Notes under the pieces: generated by a model | What the model saw: only the letters and a program-made list of their open reading frames with translations | Database searches by the model: none | Told to the model about the DNA's origin: nothing | Program-made: the position numbers and the translations under genes | DNA from: Pseudomonas sp. DY-1 | GTDB taxonomy: Bacteria; Pseudomonadota; Gammaproteobacteria; Pseudomonadales; Pseudomonadaceae | NCBI RefSeq assembly: GCF_003626975.1 | Contig: NZ_CP032616.1 | Span: 2,480,001 to 2,544,000, forward strand | Reading direction: 5' to 3' | DNA: 64,000 bases | In this document: positions 41,695 to 50,679 of the stretch, one piece after another | Position numbering within the stretch: position 1 is the stretch's first letter | Layout of the letters: each line of letters starts with the position of its first letter

Positions 41695-41889
41695 TCCCCA
41701 TGCTGTCGGATCGATGTGTTGCATAGACTCGCCCAACGCCGACTCAACCTACCGGCCTGCAACGCAGAGATAGGGTCGTAGCTTCATCTAACTACCGGCC
41801 GTGTTGAGCAGGGTTTCGCTCGTTGGGTTTCGTGCCTCTACCCAACCTACAGCTCAACCCCAACGCCGTCCTTCCATGTGGCAGATGAA
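41695..41889. repeat. Inverted repeat between convergent MFS and hpaA genes
   Basis: Nested arms GTTGAGC/GCTCAAC and GTTGGGT/ACCCAAC at about 41801-41858, of the same GTTGGG class as near 39620-39720. May act as a two-way transcript end. Confidence 0.5.
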
Positions 41890-42807
41890 TCAACGCCACG
41901 CATCTTCCTTGTCGGCGGCGCGGCGCTGGCGGTACTCGCCCGGAGTCATGCCGGCGTTACGGGCGAAGAAGCGGCTGAAGTAAGCCGGGTCCCTGAAGCC
42001 CAGCAGGTAGCAGATCTCATTGGCCGAGCTGCCGGTGAACAACAACAGGCGCTTGGCCTCCTGCATCACCCGGTCGTGGATCAGGCGCTTGGACGGCAGG
42101 TCAGCGATGCGTCGGCAGATGTCGTTCAGGCGCGCCTCGGTCACACCCATCTGCTCCGCGTACTGCCCAAGGGACCAGTGCTCGCGGTAGTGCGACTCGA
42201 TCAAACCGTTGAAACGGTGGAACACCTGCAAGTCTTCATGCCGTGCCGGTTGCGCCTTCAGCGAACGGGCCGAAAGGCGCAACAGGCTGATGAAGATCAA
42301 CCGGGTCAACGCCGACAGGCTGGCCTCGCGCCCCGGCCGGCTGGCGGTGAACTCGCTGCGCAGTTGGTCGAACAGCAGGTCGAGACGCTGCACCTCCTCG
42401 CGATACTCCTGCCCCAGTTCCGAAAAGGCTACGCAAACCGGCGCAATCTGCGGGCCATCGGCCAGACCCTGCTCAGCTTCCAGCAGCGGCCATACCAGTT
42501 GCTGACGAACCGTGAGTACGTGGCCATCGGCGTCCTGCTCGGTGACGAAGGCATGGGGAATGGTCGGTGGCGTGAGGAAGAACAGCGGCCCTTCCTGGCG
42601 GTACTGCTGCTCATCGAGGTAGACCCGCACCGAACCGCTCTTCACGTAATGCACCTGGAAGAAACGGTCGTGGCGGTGCACCGGCATGTTGCGACCGAAG
42701 AAGTCCGCCAGCTTGCCCAGGGCTTCGTAGTGCACCTCGGCATCGGCGTAACGCTGGTCGTAGACCTGGCCGATGTTGATGTTGGGAATGGGCTGGCGCT
42801 CTGCCAT
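41890..42807 (-). CDS. hpaA: 4-hydroxyphenylacetate catabolism regulator HpaA (AraC family)
   Basis: 305 aa. The N-terminal cupin-type sensor starts PIPNINIGQVYDQRYADAEVHYEALGKLADFFGRNMPVHRHDRFFQVHYV, typical of HpaA; the C-terminal AraC HTH pair ends in SANEICYLLGFRDPAYFSRFFARNAGMTPGEYR. It activates hydroxylase genes in response to 4-hydroxyphenylacetate in enterobacteria. The start at 42807 (MAERQPIPN) is preferred to an upstream ATG giving a basic extension. Divergent from hpaG1. Confidence 0.93.
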   Translation of the reverse strand: MAERQPIPNINIGQVYDQRYADAEVHYEALGKLADFFGRNMPVHRHDRFFQVHYVKSGSVRVYLDEQQYRQEGPLFFLTPPTIPHAFVTEQDADGHVLTVRQQLVWPLLEAEQGLADGPQIAPVCVAFSELGQEYREEVQRLDLLFDQLRSEFTASRPGREASLSALTRLIFISLLRLSARSLKAQPARHEDLQVFHRFNGLIESHYREHWSLGQYAEQMGVTEARLNDICRRIADLPSKRLIHDRVMQEAKRLLLFTGSSANEICYLLGFRDPAYFSRFFARNAGMTPGEYRQRRAADKEDAWR

Positions 42808-42975
42808 GGCGACCTTTCTCCGCTGCCTTCGCACACCTTCGATGACGAAAGGCGAAGACGCAAGGCTTGACGATCATTAACATGTTAAATATAACGTTAA
42901 CACATTAACGAAATCCTCGTTACGGGTGGCGCTCCTGTCACGGCCCCACCCGTTTTTTATCCACAGGAGACGACC
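42808..42975. promoter_or_regulatory. hpaA-hpaG1 control region
   Basis: AT-rich core with TTAACATGTTAA (42877-42888), ATAACGTTAAC and ATTAACGAAAT. The TTAACGAAA string is shared with the palindrome before hpaR, suggesting an HpaR operator, while the TTAACATGTTAA palindrome is shared with the AraC gene region at 32793. CAGGAGA precedes the hpaG1 ATG. Confidence 0.55.
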
Positions 42976-43635
42976 ATGCGCCCCGCACTCGACCACGTCG
43001 CCACCGGTACCCTGTTCGGCGTTGCGCTGAATTACCGGGGCCTGCTGGAAAGCCGTCTGGACGAATTCCAGCAGCCGCCCTACCAGAAGCCGCCGGTCAA
43101 ACCAGTTCTGTTCATCAAGACGCCCAATACCCGCAATGGCCACGGCCAGCAGGTGGTCTACCCGAAAGGCGTGGAACGCCTGCAGCCGGGCCCAGCCCTG
43201 GGCGTGGTGATCGGCAAGAGCGCCAGCCGCGTATCCGAGGCCAACGCCATGGCCCATGTGGCCGGCTACGTGATCGTCAACGAGTTCAGCCTGCCGGAAG
43301 AGAGCTACTACCGCCCGGCGGTGAAAGCCAAATGCCGCGACGGCTTCTGCCCCTTCGGCCCGGAACTCGTTCCCGCTGCCGATGTGCAGGACCCGCACGC
43401 GCTGACCCTGAAGCTGTTCGTCAACGGCGAACTGCGTCAGGAGAACAGCACCGCAAACCTGGTGCGCGGCATCCCGCGACTGATCGAGGAAATCAGCGAG
43501 TTCATGACCCTGCACGAGGGCGACGTGCTGATCACCGGCACCCCGGAAGGTCGCGTCGACGTGCATCCCGGTGACCTCGTGGAAGTGGAAATCAGCGGCC
43601 TTGGCCGCCTCGCCAACACCGTGGTTGCGGAATAA
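42976..43635 (+). CDS. hpaG1: HpaG1: homoprotocatechuate pathway isomerase/decarboxylase, N-terminal-type subunit
   Basis: 219 aa FAH-fold protein corresponding to one half of the bifunctional HpaG, which decarboxylates 5-oxo-pent-3-ene-1,2,5-tricarboxylate and isomerises the product. Motifs: FGVALNYRGLLESRLDEFQQPPYQKPPVKPVLFIKTPNT and ISEFMTLHEGDVLITGTPEGRVDVHPGD. The two halves are separate genes here, as in other pseudomonads. First gene of hpaG1-G2-E-D-F-X-H-I. Confidence 0.93.
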   Translation: MRPALDHVATGTLFGVALNYRGLLESRLDEFQQPPYQKPPVKPVLFIKTPNTRNGHGQQVVYPKGVERLQPGPALGVVIGKSASRVSEANAMAHVAGYVIVNEFSLPEESYYRPAVKAKCRDGFCPFGPELVPAADVQDPHALTLKLFVNGELRQENSTANLVRGIPRLIEEISEFMTLHEGDVLITGTPEGRVDVHPGDLVEVEISGLGRLANTVVAE

Positions 43636-43645
43636 GGAGCCCGAG

Positions 43646-44419
43646 ATGAAACACGCACGCATCCGTTACCAGGGCGAAGTCCACGCCGTTACCGTGGAAG
43701 GCGAAAATGCGGTCCGGCTCGCCGATGGCCGTCTGCTTGGTGAAAACCAGGTCGAGTGGCTGCCACCGGCCACCGGCAGCATGTTCGCCCTGGGCCTGAA
43801 CTATGCCGACCACGCCGCCGAGCTGTCCTTCAAGGCGCCCACCGAACCACTGGCTTTCATCAAGTCGCCGGGCACCTATACCGGCCACAACCAAGTCACC
43901 TGGCGCCCGGACAACGTTGCCTACATGCACTACGAGTGCGAACTGGTGGCGGTGATCGGCAAGCCGGCGCGCAATGTGAAGCGCGAGGACGCCCTCGCCT
44001 ACCTGGCCGGCTACACGGTGTGCAACGACTACGCCATCCGCGACTACCTGGAGAACTACTACCGGCCCAACTTGCGGGTGAAGAACCGCGACGCCAGCAC
44101 TCCGGTCGGCCCGTGGATAGTCGACGCCGCCGACGTGCCCGATCCCTCGAAGCTCAAGCTGCGCACCTGGATCAACGGTGAGCTGAAGCAGGAAGGCACC
44201 ACCGCGGACATGATCTTCGACATCCCCTACCTGATCGAATACTTCTCCAGCTTCATGAGCCTGCAGCCGGGCGACATGATCGCCACCGGCACGCCGGAGG
44301 GCCTGGCCGACGTGGTGCCTGGCGATGAAGTGGTAGTGGAAGTCGAAGGCGTGGGCCGCCTGGTCAACCGAATCGTCAGCGAAGAGGCCTTCTTCGCCCG
44401 CAAGCAACAAGAGGCATGA
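43646..44419 (+). CDS. hpaG2: HpaG2: homoprotocatechuate pathway isomerase/decarboxylase, C-terminal-type subunit
   Basis: 257 aa FAH-fold protein with the metal-binding set FALGLNYADHAAEL, YECELVAVIGKPARN and GDMIATGTPEGLADVVPGDEV. Forms with HpaG1 the decarboxylase/isomerase acting after HpaE and HpaF. The start at 43646 has AAGGAG upstream, ten bases after hpaG1; a longer frame reads through hpaG1. Its stop overlaps an ATG of hpaE. Confidence 0.93.
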   Translation: MKHARIRYQGEVHAVTVEGENAVRLADGRLLGENQVEWLPPATGSMFALGLNYADHAAELSFKAPTEPLAFIKSPGTYTGHNQVTWRPDNVAYMHYECELVAVIGKPARNVKREDALAYLAGYTVCNDYAIRDYLENYYRPNLRVKNRDASTPVGPWIVDAADVPDPSKLKLRTWINGELKQEGTTADMIFDIPYLIEYFSSFMSLQPGDMIATGTPEGLADVVPGDEVVVEVEGVGRLVNRIVSEEAFFARKQQEA

Positions 44420-44424
44420 GCAGC

Positions 44425-45885
44425 ATGATCAAGCACTGGATCAACGGCCAGGAAGTCGAGAGCAAAGAAGTTTTCGTCAACTACAACCCCGCCACCATGG
44501 ACCCCATTGGCGAAGTCGCCAGCGGCGGTGCCGAGGAAATCGCCGCTGCCGTGGCCGCCGCCAAGGAAGCGTTCCCCAAGTGGGCCAACACCCCTGCGAA
44601 AGAGCGCGCGAAGCTGATGCGCAAGCTGGGTGAACTGATCGACCAGAACGTACCGCACCTGGCCGAACTGGAGACCCTGGACACCGGCCTGCCGATTCAC
44701 CAGACGAAGAACGTGTTGATCCCCCGCGCCTCACACAACTTCGAGTTCTTCGCCGAGGTCTGCACCCGCATGGACGGCCACAGCTACCCGGTGGACGATC
44801 AGATGCTCAACTACACCCTCTACCAGCCGGTAGGCGTGTGCGGCCTGGTCTCCCCGTGGAACGTGCCCTTCATGACCGCCACCTGGAAGACCGCGCCTTG
44901 CCTCGCGCTGGGCAACACCGCAGTGCTGAAGATGAGCGAGCTGTCGCCTCTGACTGCCAATGAACTGGGCCGTCTGGCGCTGGAAGCCGGTATCCCGAAA
45001 GGCGTGCTGAACGTGGTGCAGGGCTACGGCTCCACCGCTGGTGACGCCCTGGTTCGTCACCCGGACGTGCGCGCGATCTCCTTCACCGGCGGCACCGCCA
45101 CGGGGCGCAAGATCATGCAGACCGCCGGCCTGAAGAAATACTCCATGGAACTGGGCGGAAAGTCCCCGGTGCTGATCTTCGATGACGCCGACCTCGACCG
45201 CGCCCTGGACGCCGGGCTGTTCACCATCTTCTCGTTGAACGGCGAGCGCTGCACCGCGGGCAGCCGGATATTCATCCAGGAGTCCGTCTACGACCAATTC
45301 GTCGCCGAGTTCGCCGCCCGAGCCAAACGCCTGATCGTCGGCGACCCGCAGGACCCGAAGACCCAGGTCGGCTCGATGATCACCCAGCAGCACTACGACA
45401 AGGTCACCGGCTACATCCGCATCGGCATCGAGGAAGGCGCCACCCTGCTCGCGGGCGGCCTGGAGCGACCGGCCAACCTGCCGGCGCACCTGTCCCGTGG
45501 CCAGTTCATCCAGCCCACGGTGTTCGCCGATGTGGATAACCGCATGCGCATCGCCCAGGAAGAAATCTTCGGCCCGGTGGTCTGCCTGATGAAATTCAAG
45601 GACGAAGCCGAAGCCCTGCGCCTGGCCAACGACACCGAATATGGCCTGGCCTCGTATATCTGGACCCAGGACATCGGCAAGGCCCATCGCCTGGCCCGTG
45701 GCATCGAGGCCGGCATGGTCTTCATCAACAGCCAGAACGTACGCGACCTCCGCCAGCCCTTCGGCGGCGTGAAAGGCTCCGGCACCGGTCGCGAAGGCGG
45801 CCAGTACAGCTTCGAGGTCTTCGCCGAGATCAAGAACGTATGCATTTCCATGGGCAGCCACCACATCCCCCGTTGGGGCCTGTGA
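44425..45885 (+). CDS. hpaE: 5-carboxymethyl-2-hydroxymuconate semialdehyde dehydrogenase
   Basis: 486 aa from this start. NAD-dependent aldehyde dehydrogenase that oxidises the ring-cleavage aldehyde. Motifs: SPWNVPFMTATWKTAPCLALG, ISFTGGTATGRKIM, Glu in MELGGKSPVLIF, Cys in LNGERCTAGSRI, PFGGVKGSGTGREGG. Start choice: ATG at 44425 (MIKHWINGQEV) matches known HpaE proteins and has AAGAGG at usable spacing; ATG at 44416, overlapping the hpaG2 stop, is an alternative giving 489 aa. Confidence 0.94.
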   Translation: MIKHWINGQEVESKEVFVNYNPATMDPIGEVASGGAEEIAAAVAAAKEAFPKWANTPAKERAKLMRKLGELIDQNVPHLAELETLDTGLPIHQTKNVLIPRASHNFEFFAEVCTRMDGHSYPVDDQMLNYTLYQPVGVCGLVSPWNVPFMTATWKTAPCLALGNTAVLKMSELSPLTANELGRLALEAGIPKGVLNVVQGYGSTAGDALVRHPDVRAISFTGGTATGRKIMQTAGLKKYSMELGGKSPVLIFDDADLDRALDAGLFTIFSLNGERCTAGSRIFIQESVYDQFVAEFAARAKRLIVGDPQDPKTQVGSMITQQHYDKVTGYIRIGIEEGATLLAGGLERPANLPAHLSRGQFIQPTVFADVDNRMRIAQEEIFGPVVCLMKFKDEAEALRLANDTEYGLASYIWTQDIGKAHRLARGIEAGMVFINSQNVRDLRQPFGGVKGSGTGREGGQYSFEVFAEIKNVCISMGSHHIPRWGL

Positions 45886-45996
45886 GATAACTGCTAATCC
45901 ATGAAGAGGGGAGCACTGCTCCCCTCCCCGTGCCGGTGTGCAACCGACCCGATAACAAGGTTCCCCAAGAGGGGAATGACACGAGGAGTTACCGTC

Positions 45997-46920
45997 ATGG
46001 GCAAACTTGCTCTGGCTGCCAAGATCACCCACGTCCCCTCCATGTACCTGTCCGAACTGCCGGGCCCGCGCCAGGGCTTTCGCCAGGCCGCCATCGACGG
46101 GCACCTCGAGATCAGCCGCCGCTGCCGCGAGCTGAACGTCGATACCATCGTCGTGTTCGATACCCACTGGCTGGTCAACGCGAACTACCACATCAACTGC
46201 GCGCTGAACTTCGAAGGCCTCTACACCAGCAACGAGCTGCCGCACTTCATCGCCAACATGGAGTACGGCTTCCCGGGCAATCCCGAACTGGGCCGCCTGC
46301 TGGCCGAGGAGTGCAATCGCTTCGGCGTGGAAACCATGGCCCACGACGCCACTACCCTGGCGCCGGAGTACGGCACCCTGGTGCCCATGCGCTACATGAA
46401 CACCGACCGCCACTTCAAGGTGGTCTCGGTTTCGGCGCTGTGCACCTCCCACTACCTGAACGACAGCGCCCGTCTCGGCTGGGCCATGCGCAAAGCCGTG
46501 GAAGACCATTACGACGGCAACGTCGCCTTCCTCGCCAGCGGTTCGCTGTCCCACCGCTTCGCCCAGAACGGTCAGGCCCCGGACTTTGCCACCAGGGTCT
46601 GGAGCCCCTTCCTGGAAAACCTCGACCACCGCGTCGTGCAGATGTGGGAAGGCGGCGAGTGGGAGGATTTCTGCGCCATGCTTCCGGAGTACGCGGTCAA
46701 GGGCCACGGCGAAGGCTTCATGCACGACACCGCGATGTTGCTAGGCGCGCTGGGCTGGTCGAAGTACGACGGCAAGGCCGAAGTCGTCACCCCCTACTTC
46801 GGCTCCTCCGGCACCGGCCAGATCAACGCGATCTTCCCGGTTACGCCGCAGGACGGCTCCGCCATCCCCGCGGCCCAAGCCTCGAATCCGGCCGGCGTCG
46901 CCTCTAACAGCCGTCTCTGA
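45997..46920 (+). CDS. hpaD: 3,4-dihydroxyphenylacetate 2,3-dioxygenase
   Basis: 307 aa class III (LigB-type) extradiol dioxygenase, Fe(II)-dependent, that opens homoprotocatechuate. Visible metal and active-site region: VVFDTHWLVNANYHI, the early LAAKITHVPSMYLSELPG, and HGEGFMHDTAMLLGALGWSKYDG near the end. The start at 45997 has ACGAGGAG upstream; an earlier in-frame ATG at 45901 is in the gap after hpaE. Confidence 0.94.
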   Translation: MGKLALAAKITHVPSMYLSELPGPRQGFRQAAIDGHLEISRRCRELNVDTIVVFDTHWLVNANYHINCALNFEGLYTSNELPHFIANMEYGFPGNPELGRLLAEECNRFGVETMAHDATTLAPEYGTLVPMRYMNTDRHFKVVSVSALCTSHYLNDSARLGWAMRKAVEDHYDGNVAFLASGSLSHRFAQNGQAPDFATRVWSPFLENLDHRVVQMWEGGEWEDFCAMLPEYAVKGHGEGFMHDTAMLLGALGWSKYDGKAEVVTPYFGSSGTGQINAIFPVTPQDGSAIPAAQASNPAGVASNSRL

Positions 46921-46930
46921 GGGCCCCGCC

Positions 46931-47323
46931 GTGCCACATTTCATCGCCGAGTACACCCACAACATCGAAACCGAGGCGGACCTGCCGGGCCTCTTCGAGA
47001 AGGTCCATGCCTGCCTGGGCGCCTCGGGGGTCTTTCCCCTCGGAGGCATCCGCAGCCGCGCCATACGCCTGGATACCTGGCGCATGGCTGACGGAAAGCA
47101 CGACTACGCGTTCGTCCACATGACCCTGAAGGTCGGTGCCGGCCGTGACCTGGAGACCCGGCGCAAGGTGGCCGACGAGCTGTTCGAGACGATCACCCGG
47201 CACTTCGCCGAGCTCCAGGCGCGTCGTCTGCTGGCCCTCTCCTTCGAGATGACCGAGCTGGATGCCGAGCTCAACTACAAGCTCAACAACGTGCATGCCT
47301 TCCTGAAGGGCCAGGGCGGCTGA
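46931..47323 (+). CDS. hpaF: 5-carboxymethyl-2-hydroxymuconate delta-isomerase
   Basis: 130 aa, tautomerase-superfamily trimer (CHMI) whose N-terminal Pro after Met is the catalytic residue; the sequence begins MPHFIAEYTHNIE as required. GTG start at 46931 with GAGGG seven bases upstream. Later block: RTLLALSFEMTELDAEL-like (ARRLLALSFEMTELDAELNYK). Ten bases after hpaD. Confidence 0.93.
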   Translation: MPHFIAEYTHNIETEADLPGLFEKVHACLGASGVFPLGGIRSRAIRLDTWRMADGKHDYAFVHMTLKVGAGRDLETRRKVADELFETITRHFAELQARRLLALSFEMTELDAELNYKLNNVHAFLKGQGG

Positions 47324-47373
47324 AGTCGCCCCACCTTCCGCCGCTCTGCCTCATTCACAAAAAGTACAAGACC

Positions 47374-48684
47374 ATGAGCACAGTCAATACTGCTTGTCCT
47401 GCCGACGCCGAAAACGCAGCCCGTGATGCGACCCATCGCGCCGTCACCTGGCGGCTGATGCCCCTGCTGCTGGTGTGTTACCTGTTCGCCCACCTTGACC
47501 GGATCAACATCGGCTTCGCCAAGATGCAGCTGAGCGCTGACCTGCAGTTCAGCGACACCGTCTACGGCCTCGGCGCCGGCCTGTTCTTCGTCGCCTACGC
47601 CCTGTTTGGCGTGCCCAGCAACCTCGCTCTGGAACGGGTCGGCCCGCGTCGCTGGATTGCCGTCCTGATGGTGGTCTGGGGCCTGTTGTCCACCGGCATG
47701 TTCCTGATCCAGGACGCCACCGGTTTCTACGCGCTGCGTTTCCTTCTTGGCGTGGCCGAGGCCGGTTTCTTCCCCGGCATCCTGGTTTACCTCAACCGCT
47801 GGTACCCAGCCCGCCGGCGCGCCCAGGTTACCGCCCTGTTCGCCATCGCCGTGCCAATGGCCGGGGTAATAGGGGGGCCGCTGTCTGGCGCCATACTCGA
47901 AGGCTTCCACGACCATCTTGGCCTGCGCGGCTGGCAGTGGATGTTCCTGCTCGAAGGTGCCCCGGTGATCCTCCTTGGCCTGGTTGTGTGGTTCAACCTG
48001 CCGGAGCGCTTTGATGCGGTTGCGTGGTTGAGCGAGGAACAGAAGCGCTGCTTGCGGGAGGACATGACGATCGAGGAGCAGCGCAAGCCCATCACCTCCT
48101 TCGCTGGCATCTTGCGCGATCGTTGGGTGTGGCTCCTGGTGGCCATCTACTTCGCAGTGATGCTGGCCGTTAATACCCTGGCCTTCTGGATGCCCACCCT
48201 GATCCACGGTGCCGGCGTCGCCCGCGACAGCCAGGTTGGCTTGCTCAGCGCCATACCCTATCTGGCGGGTGTTTGCTTCATGCTGGCCTGCGGCCGTTCC
48301 TCGGACCGCCACCGCGAGCGCCGCTGGCACCTGTGCGTGCCTCTACTGATGTGCGCCGCAGGCATTGCCCTCAGCGGGCTGCTACCTACCAGCACCGTCC
48401 CGGTGCTGGCCGGGCTGATTATCGCCGGCATGGGCGCCAGTGCTGCCCTGCCGATGTTCTGGCAGTTGCCGCCGGCCTTTCTCTCCATCCGCACCCAGGC
48501 TGCCGGAATCGGCTTGATCAGTTCCTTCGGCAGCATTGCCTCTTTCCTCGCGCCCTACCTGATCGGCTGGACGCGCGACACCACCCAGAGCGCCAGTCTC
48601 GCGCTGTTCGTCCTGGCCGTACTTATCGCCTTCGGCGCCGCGCTGGTGCTTCGCACTCCCGCCGATCTCGTCAATCCCCGCTAG
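47374..48684 (+). CDS. hpaX: 4-hydroxyphenylacetate permease (MFS)
   Basis: 436 aa, twelve-helix MFS transporter of the anion:cation symporter family. The N-terminal signature [47 protein letters not shown] is typical of aromatic-acid carriers such as HpaX. It lies inside the hpa operon between the isomerase and hydratase genes, which fixes the probable substrate. Confidence 0.9.
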   Translation: MSTVNTACPADAENAARDATHRAVTWRLMPLLLVCYLFAHLDRINIGFAKMQLSADLQFSDTVYGLGAGLFFVAYALFGVPSNLALERVGPRRWIAVLMVVWGLLSTGMFLIQDATGFYALRFLLGVAEAGFFPGILVYLNRWYPARRRAQVTALFAIAVPMAGVIGGPLSGAILEGFHDHLGLRGWQWMFLLEGAPVILLGLVVWFNLPERFDAVAWLSEEQKRCLREDMTIEEQRKPITSFAGILRDRWVWLLVAIYFAVMLAVNTLAFWMPTLIHGAGVARDSQVGLLSAIPYLAGVCFMLACGRSSDRHRERRWHLCVPLLMCAAGIALSGLLPTSTVPVLAGLIIAGMGASAALPMFWQLPPAFLSIRTQAAGIGLISSFGSIASFLAPYLIGWTRDTTQSASLALFVLAVLIAFGAALVLRTPADLVNPR

Positions 48685-48695
48685 AGAGACCCGTC

Positions 48696-49499
48696 ATGCT
48701 CGACCCTACTCTGATCCAACAGGCCGCCGCTCGCCTCGACGCCGCCGAGCGCTCCCGCGAGCAGGTGCGTCAGTTCTCCCTCGACTACCCGTCCATCAGC
48801 ATTGACGACGCCTACACCATCCAGCGCGCCTGGGTGGCGCAGAAAATCAAGGACGGCCGCAAGCTGGTGGGTCACAAGATTGGCCTCACCTCCCGCGCCA
48901 TGCAGGTGTCGTCCAACATCACCGAGCCGGATTACGGCGCACTGCTGGACGACATGCTGTTCGAGGAAGGCAGCGACATTCCCTTCGAGCGCTTCATCGT
49001 CCCGCGTGTGGAGGTGGAGCTGGCCTTCATCCTCGGAAAGCCCCTGCGTGGCCCGAACTGCACCGTCTTCGACGTGCTGGAGGCCACCGAGTGGGTGATT
49101 CCAGCGCTGGAGATTATCGACGCGCGCATCCAGCAGGTGGACCCCGACACCAAGGTCACCCGCAAGGTGTTCGACACCATCTCCGATAACGCCGCCAACG
49201 CCGGCGTGGTGATGGGTGGGCGCGCCGTGCGCCCGACCGAGATCGACCTGCGCCGCGTGCCGGCAATCCTCTACCGCAATGGCGTGATCGAGGAATCCGG
49301 CGTTTCCGCCGCCGTGCTCAACCACCCGGCCAAGGGCGTGGCCTGGCTGGCCAATAAGCTGGCGCCCTACGACGTCACCCTGGAAGCCGGGCAGATCATC
49401 CTCGGCGGCTCCTTCACCCGTCCGGTGGCGGCCAATCCCGGCGACACCTTCCACGTCGACTACGACCAGCTGGGCTCTATCGCCTGCCGTTTCGTCTGA
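48696..49499 (+). CDS. hpaH: 2-oxo-hept-4-ene-1,7-dioate hydratase
   Basis: 267 aa FAH-superfamily hydratase: [50 protein letters not shown] with metal-ligand Glu residues, and [31 protein letters not shown]. Adds water before the final aldol cleavage. The start at 48696 follows GAGAGA, 11 bases after hpaX. Confidence 0.94.
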   Translation: MLDPTLIQQAAARLDAAERSREQVRQFSLDYPSISIDDAYTIQRAWVAQKIKDGRKLVGHKIGLTSRAMQVSSNITEPDYGALLDDMLFEEGSDIPFERFIVPRVEVELAFILGKPLRGPNCTVFDVLEATEWVIPALEIIDARIQQVDPDTKVTRKVFDTISDNAANAGVVMGGRAVRPTEIDLRRVPAILYRNGVIEESGVSAAVLNHPAKGVAWLANKLAPYDVTLEAGQIILGGSFTRPVAANPGDTFHVDYDQLGSIACRFV

Positions 49500-49519
49500 C
49501 CACCACCCACCGTTGAACC

Positions 49520-49586
49520 GTAGGAGCGAGCTCTGCTCGCGAAGTGCCCGGGCAAAGAGCATTCGCCAGCAGAGCTGGCTCCTACA
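49520..49586. repeat. REPIN between hpaH and hpaI
   Basis: GTAGGAGCGAGCTCTGCTCGCGAA and TTCGCCAGCAGAGCTGGCTCCTACA inverted, 20 bases apart. Same GAGCTCTGCTCGC class as the copy inside the FUSC gene at 59773-59837. Confidence 0.85.
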
Positions 49587-49611
49587 TTTAATGCCTGCCA
49601 AGGAGTCCTCC

Positions 49612-50412
49612 ATGGACCTGCCGATCAATACCTTCAAACAGCGCCTGCAATCCGGCCAGCCGCAGATCGGCCTCTGGCTGGGCCTGGCCGATGCCTACTG
49701 CGCGGAACTGGCGGCCAACGCTGGCTTCGACTGGCTGCTGCTGGACGGTGAACACGCCCCCAACGACCTGCGCAGTCTGCTCGCCCAGCTCCAGGCCATT
49801 GCGCCCTACCCGTCCCAGCCGATCATCCGTCCGCCCATCGGCGACACGGTGCTGATCAAGCAGCTACTGGACATAGGCGCCCAGACCCTGCTGGTGCCCA
49901 TGGTGGAATCCGCCGAGCAGGCCGCCGAGCTGGTCCGAGCCATGCGCTACCCGCCGTTTGGCGTTCGGGGCGTGGGCAGCGCCCTGGCCCGAGCCTCCCG
50001 CTGGAACAGCATTCCCGGCTATCTGAATCACGCCGACGAGCAGATGTGCCTGCTGGTGCAGATCGAGAACCTCGACGGTCTGGCCAACCTGGATGTCATC
50101 GCTGCGGTGGAAGGCGTGGACGGTGTGTTCATTGGCCCGGCCGACCTCTCCGCCGCCATGGGGCATCGCGGTAACCCCGGTCACCCGGAGGTCCAGGCCG
50201 CCATCGAGGACGCCATCGTGCGCATCCGCAACGCCGGCAAGGCTGCCGGCATCCTCTCTGCCGACCAGGCCCTGGCGCGCCGCTACATCGAACTGGGCGC
50301 CGCCTTCGCCGCTGTTGGCGTGGATACCACGGTGCTGATGCGTGGCCTGCAGAGCCTGGCCGCGACTTTCAAGGGCACTGCGGCGCCGGTGAGCGGAGGC
50401 GGCGTGTATTGA
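49612..50412 (+). CDS. hpaI: 4-hydroxy-2-oxoheptanedioate aldolase
   Basis: 266 aa class II, metal-dependent HpcH/HpaI aldolase, giving pyruvate and succinic semialdehyde. Active-site segments: [18 protein letters not shown] (His), [64 protein letters not shown] (Glu, Asp). The start at 49612 has AAGGAG upstream; a longer frame reads REP DNA. Last gene of the operon. Confidence 0.95.
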   Translation: MDLPINTFKQRLQSGQPQIGLWLGLADAYCAELAANAGFDWLLLDGEHAPNDLRSLLAQLQAIAPYPSQPIIRPPIGDTVLIKQLLDIGAQTLLVPMVESAEQAAELVRAMRYPPFGVRGVGSALARASRWNSIPGYLNHADEQMCLLVQIENLDGLANLDVIAAVEGVDGVFIGPADLSAAMGHRGNPGHPEVQAAIEDAIVRIRNAGKAAGILSADQALARRYIELGAAFAAVGVDTTVLMRGLQSLAATFKGTAAPVSGGGVY

Positions 50413-50430
50413 TTGCCCCGGTCATGACAG

Positions 50431-50457
50431 AAAGCCGGCTCAAGGAGCCGGCTTTCT
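50431..50457 (+). terminator. Intrinsic terminator after hpaI
   Basis: AAAGCCGGCT and AGCCGGCTTT arms around CAAGG, followed by CTTGT, 20 bases after the hpaI stop. Confidence 0.85.
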
Positions 50458-50502
50458 TGTGCCTGTTTGTTGGCTCCGATAGGCGTGGAGTGCAGTCCCC
50501 AT

Positions 50503-50550
50503 CGTAGGGTGCGCTGTGTGTTCAGCCGGGACACATGGCGCACCCTACGG
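50503..50550. repeat. GTAGGGTGCGC/GCGCACCCTAC palindromic repeat
   Basis: Arms CGTAGGGTGCGC (50503-50514) and GCGCACCCTACG (50538-50549). Second copy of the class seen at 17072-17139. Confidence 0.75.
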
Positions 50551-50633
50551 CACCTGCCTCAACCTGCTGGTTCGCCGACTCGAAAGCCGACGACTGATGA
50601 CCACGTCATCAGGAGCTGGTTTCACGCGCAAAC

Positions 50634-50662
50634 GAAAATGGCGCCACTTGGGCGCCATTTTC
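50634..50662 (-). terminator. Intrinsic terminator after the C1 reductase gene
   Basis: Twelve-base arms GAAAATGGCGCC and GGCGCCATTTTC around ACTTG, 18 bases beyond the stop of the minus-strand reductase gene. Symmetric enough to work in both directions. Confidence 0.82.
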
Positions 50663-50679
50663 ACTGCACGGGTGCTCGA

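Noticed and set aside
44731..46725. 664-codon open frame antisense to hpaE and hpaD
   Set aside because: Composition shadow (Val, Gly, His, Gln rich) covering two certain enzymes and the gap between them.
49513..49611. N-terminal extension of hpaI
   Set aside because: The extra residues are translated REP DNA; the aldolase family starts at 49612 with AAGGAG before it.
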